Source of the DNA: Akanthomyces muscarius
Lineage: Eukaryota > Ascomycota > Sordariomycetes > Hypocreales > Cordycipitaceae
Assembly: GCF_028009165.1 (NCBI RefSeq)
Contig: NC_079243.1
Span: forward strand, 3,596,001 to 3,660,000
Length of the DNA stretch: 64,000 bases
Direction: 5' to 3'
Under the pieces are notes generated by a model. It ran no database searches and was not told where the DNA came from. It saw only the letters and a program-made list of their open reading frames with translations. A program made the translations under genes and the position numbers. Shown piece by piece: positions 62,482 to 64,000 of this stretch. The first letter of the stretch is position 1. The number at the start of each line of letters is the position of its first letter.

Positions 62482-62619
62482 GGACCCATGGCGCAACGGT
62501 AGCGCGTCAGATTCCAGTTCCTGGAACTTCCTGAAGGTGTACGTAATCTTATCCTGCCTCCCTTTGCGAGTGCAATATCTAACTCCTTAACAGTAGGCGT
62601 TCGAATCGCCTTGGGTTCA
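62482..62619 (+). tRNA. tRNA-Trp (CCA), copy 2, with two introns (one mRNA-like)
   Basis: The exons are identical to copy 1: acceptor strands at 62482-62488 and 62612-62618, discriminator A62619, D-arm at 62491-62505, anticodon loop TTCCAG at 62512-62517, and T-arm at 62595-62611. Intron 1 (62518-62528, 11 nt) differs slightly from copy 1 but keeps TGGAA opposite TTCCA. Intron 2 (62539-62593, 55 nt) occupies the same variable-loop site, again GT-AG with TCTAAC. The mature length is 72 nt. The same A-C mismatch closes the anticodon stem. A T8 run, the Pol III terminator, follows at about 62640-62647. It lies 256 bp downstream of copy 1 in the same orientation. Confidence 0.85.
62539..62593 (+). 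other. Spliceosomal-type GT-AG insertion in variable loop of tRNA-Trp copy 2
   Basis: This 55-nt insertion starts GTACGTAAT and ends CCTTAACAG, with TCTAAC 11-16 nt before the end. The interior is unrelated to the copy 1 insertion, while the GTACGTA start, the TCTAAC and the TAACAG end are shared. Confidence 0.75.
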
Positions 62620-63342
62620 ATCCCCTACTTCCGGATCAATTTTTTTTGGTCGTGCCCCGCGCTGGTGCCCCGCGATGGAGGGGCAGCGAGGATGAGGGGT
62701 TCAACTCGCGTAGCGACAGACTTTTTTTTTTAGCTTATGCATATGCGTCTTTGACTGGTAAAAGCATGTACATCGTTCTTTCGTTGCTGTCTGTTCTGCT
62801 TTATTTATTCCTCGCTGTCCTACCGCGAGAAGCAAGTACAGGTTCAACGATATTCGCAAGAGAAACAGAACTTGCGACTCATAGAACCCACGGTATGCAG
62901 GCGCATTGTACACGACTTCTTTGATTCAAATGGCAGTTATATCTCCGGCTACTGTCCATTTGTAGGATTCTTTGACGCTAGAAAATGTTTGAGCTTGATT
63001 TATTGTTCCTTAACAAAAAACTCGATTTCAATATGCATTTGAAGAGTATACATGATAATTCTAAGCTGGATAGAGCCGCGTGGGTGTCCAACAATTCTCT
63101 ACAGTCGCTGTCATGTTCCTGTCTAAAAGTGAGCAGTTATCCAAACTTCGCTACCCGCCTCCAACGCCCTGCGCTGCCTGTGTAGTGCTTTCTCCCCGCA
63201 TGAATCAGTGTCCATGTCGTCTATGCCGCTTGCCTCTATTCCTGTATCGTCCATATGTCTAGTCTATAGCAATGTTAATATTCCTGTCTCATCCCAGCAC
63301 CTGCCCCATCATTCGAACAAGAACCAAGAACCGTTCATCGTC
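62620..63342. other. Intergenic, tRNA trailer and 3' flank of the LRR-like gene
   Basis: After the T8 terminator comes a GC-rich block in which GTGCCCCGCG occurs twice (62652-62661 and 62665-62674), then a T10 run near 62724-62734, then AT-rich sequence. No protein gene was seen. The GC block plus T-run could be a third, decayed Pol III unit, but it does not fold as a tRNA. Confidence 0.4.
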
Positions 63343-64000
63343 CTAATCCTCTGCTGCATCATCTCCGCAGTCCACAGTGTCCATCCTCCCGATGATATCC
63401 AAGCGCAACTGCGGCTGCGTCTTGCACGCCTCCTCCACCTCTTTCGGGACCGGCTTCGTGTCCTCCTCGCTCTCCATGACAATCAGGTGCGTCAGCTTGC
63501 GCGCCACGACGCTCAGGTTCTGGAGCATTGCCACGAAGAGGTCTGTGACCTCCTCGTCGGTGCCCAGCTGATTGAAAAATTCGAGCGTCTCCAGCTCGGG
63601 CGGCATGCCGACGGATTGGAGACGCGGCTTCTTCGAGGAGTGACCAAAGAGCTGGTGGTCCCAGTTGAGACGAAGAGTCTTGAGCTTGACAAATGGCCTC
63701 AGAGAGAGCGGCCTGCGATCCCGCAGCAAGGAGTGATCTATTGTGATGGTCTCGAGAGAGTTGCACTGCGGCTCGATGGCGATGATGTAGTCTCTGATGC
63801 TGTCGGACGTCTCCTCCAGGTCTGGTCCAGGGTCAGGGGATTGTGTCATGACAAACTCTGCGAGATGTTCCGGGTAATGCATCAAATCGAATAGACCGTC
63901 ATCACTAATGTCGCAATCGATCAGATGCAGCCTTTTTAGGGCAGTCTCCTCGGGGCGCTCAGGAAGGTCGAATGGTTTGTCGCCTAAGCGGGCCTTTCGA
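63343..64000 (-). CDS. C-terminal part of a leucine-rich-repeat/F-box-like protein (5' truncated by window edge)
   Basis: The minus-strand frame is open from the window edge to the stop at 63343, so only about the last 218 residues are visible. Repeat-like segments include ALKRLHLIDCDISDDGLFDLM, NSLETITIDHSLLRDRRPLS and FVKLKTLRLNWDHQLF (separate repeats). They fit irregular leucine-rich repeats of the kind found in fungal F-box or unknown LRR proteins. The C-terminus is acidic (DTVDCGDDAAED). The N-terminal part, where an F-box would be, is outside the window, so the F-box assignment is a guess. The ATG inside the visible part is not a start. Confidence 0.65.
   Translation of the reverse strand, partial: RKARLGDKPFDLPERPEETALKRLHLIDCDISDDGLFDLMHYPEHLAEFVMTQSPDPGPDLEETSDSIRDYIIAIEPQCNSLETITIDHSLLRDRRPLSLRPFVKLKTLRLNWDHQLFGHSSKKPRLQSVGMPPELETLEFFNQLGTDEEVTDLFVAMLQNLSVVARKLTHLIVMESEEDTKPVPKEVEEACKTQPQLRLDIIGRMDTVDCGDDAAED

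Larger units (their letters stand above)
62226..62619 (+). repeat. Tandem duplication of the tRNA-Trp unit
   Basis: Two 138-bp tRNA units lie 256 bp apart start to start. Their trailers are also related (each begins AATTCCC or AATCCCC, contains TTCCG and ends in CAATTTTTT). Exons are identical while both introns differ. Confidence 0.85.

Overview
The window is nuclear DNA of a filamentous ascomycete (Pezizomycotina), most likely a sordariomycete close to Hypocreales. That is an inference from three things: the families present (Tea1-type kelch protein, Gin4/Hsl1-type kinase, UstYa/DUF3328 protein, CTF1/FarA-like Zn2Cys6 regulator), the many 50-110 nt GT-AG introns with CTAAC/CTGAC-like branch sites, and tRNA genes with short anticodon-loop introns. 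No prokaryotic operons, CRISPR arrays, plasmid or phage features were seen. Gene models were spliced by hand; phases close for every multi-exon model given.

Layout: (1) 0-8 kb holds the end of a membrane protein (+), a UstYa/DUF3328 protein (-), a peroxisome-type citrate synthase (-) and malate synthase (-). The last two are a glyoxylate-cycle pair, both ending in PTS1-like tripeptides. (2) 7.6-11.2 kb is a gene-poor stretch. (3) 11-27 kb holds a Gin4/Hsl1/Cdr2-like kinase (-), an intron-bearing tRNA-Gly (+), SMC5 (+), a small membrane protein (+) and a kelch/coiled-coil polarity protein, Tea1 (-). (4) 27-32 kb is a 5 kb gene desert. (5) 32-43.7 kb is the giant SAGA/NuA4 subunit Tra1 (+). (6) 44-52.4 kb holds an MFS transporter (-) divergent from a Zn2Cys6 regulator (+), followed by acetoacetyl-CoA synthetase (+), which also ends in AKL. 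(7) 52.9-58.9 kb holds a conserved hypothetical gene (-), a decayed Rossmann-fold remnant (+), an SDR (-) and two diverged copies of one non-coding segment. (8) 58.9-64 kb holds a small membrane protein (-), the APC/C subunit Apc6/Cdc16 (-), a tandem pair of tRNA-Trp genes (+) and the end of a leucine-rich-repeat-like protein (-).

The standout is the tRNA-Trp pair at 62226-62363 and 62482-62619. The two copies have identical exons that fold into a 72-nt tRNA-Trp(CCA). Each has a short anticodon-loop intron plus a second 55-56 nt insertion in the variable loop. That second insertion looks like a spliceosomal mRNA intron: GTACGTA at the 5' end, a TCTAAC branch site and a TAACAG 3' end. Removing it exactly restores the five-base variable loop AGGTT. 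The two insertions differ in sequence except at these splice signals.

Three carbon-metabolism enzymes (citrate synthase, malate synthase, acetoacetyl-CoA synthetase) have PTS1-type C-termini, which suggests peroxisomal acetyl-unit metabolism. A CTF1/FarA-like regulator lies next to the third of these and a FarA-type CCGAGG element lies upstream of the first, but a regulatory link is only inferred.
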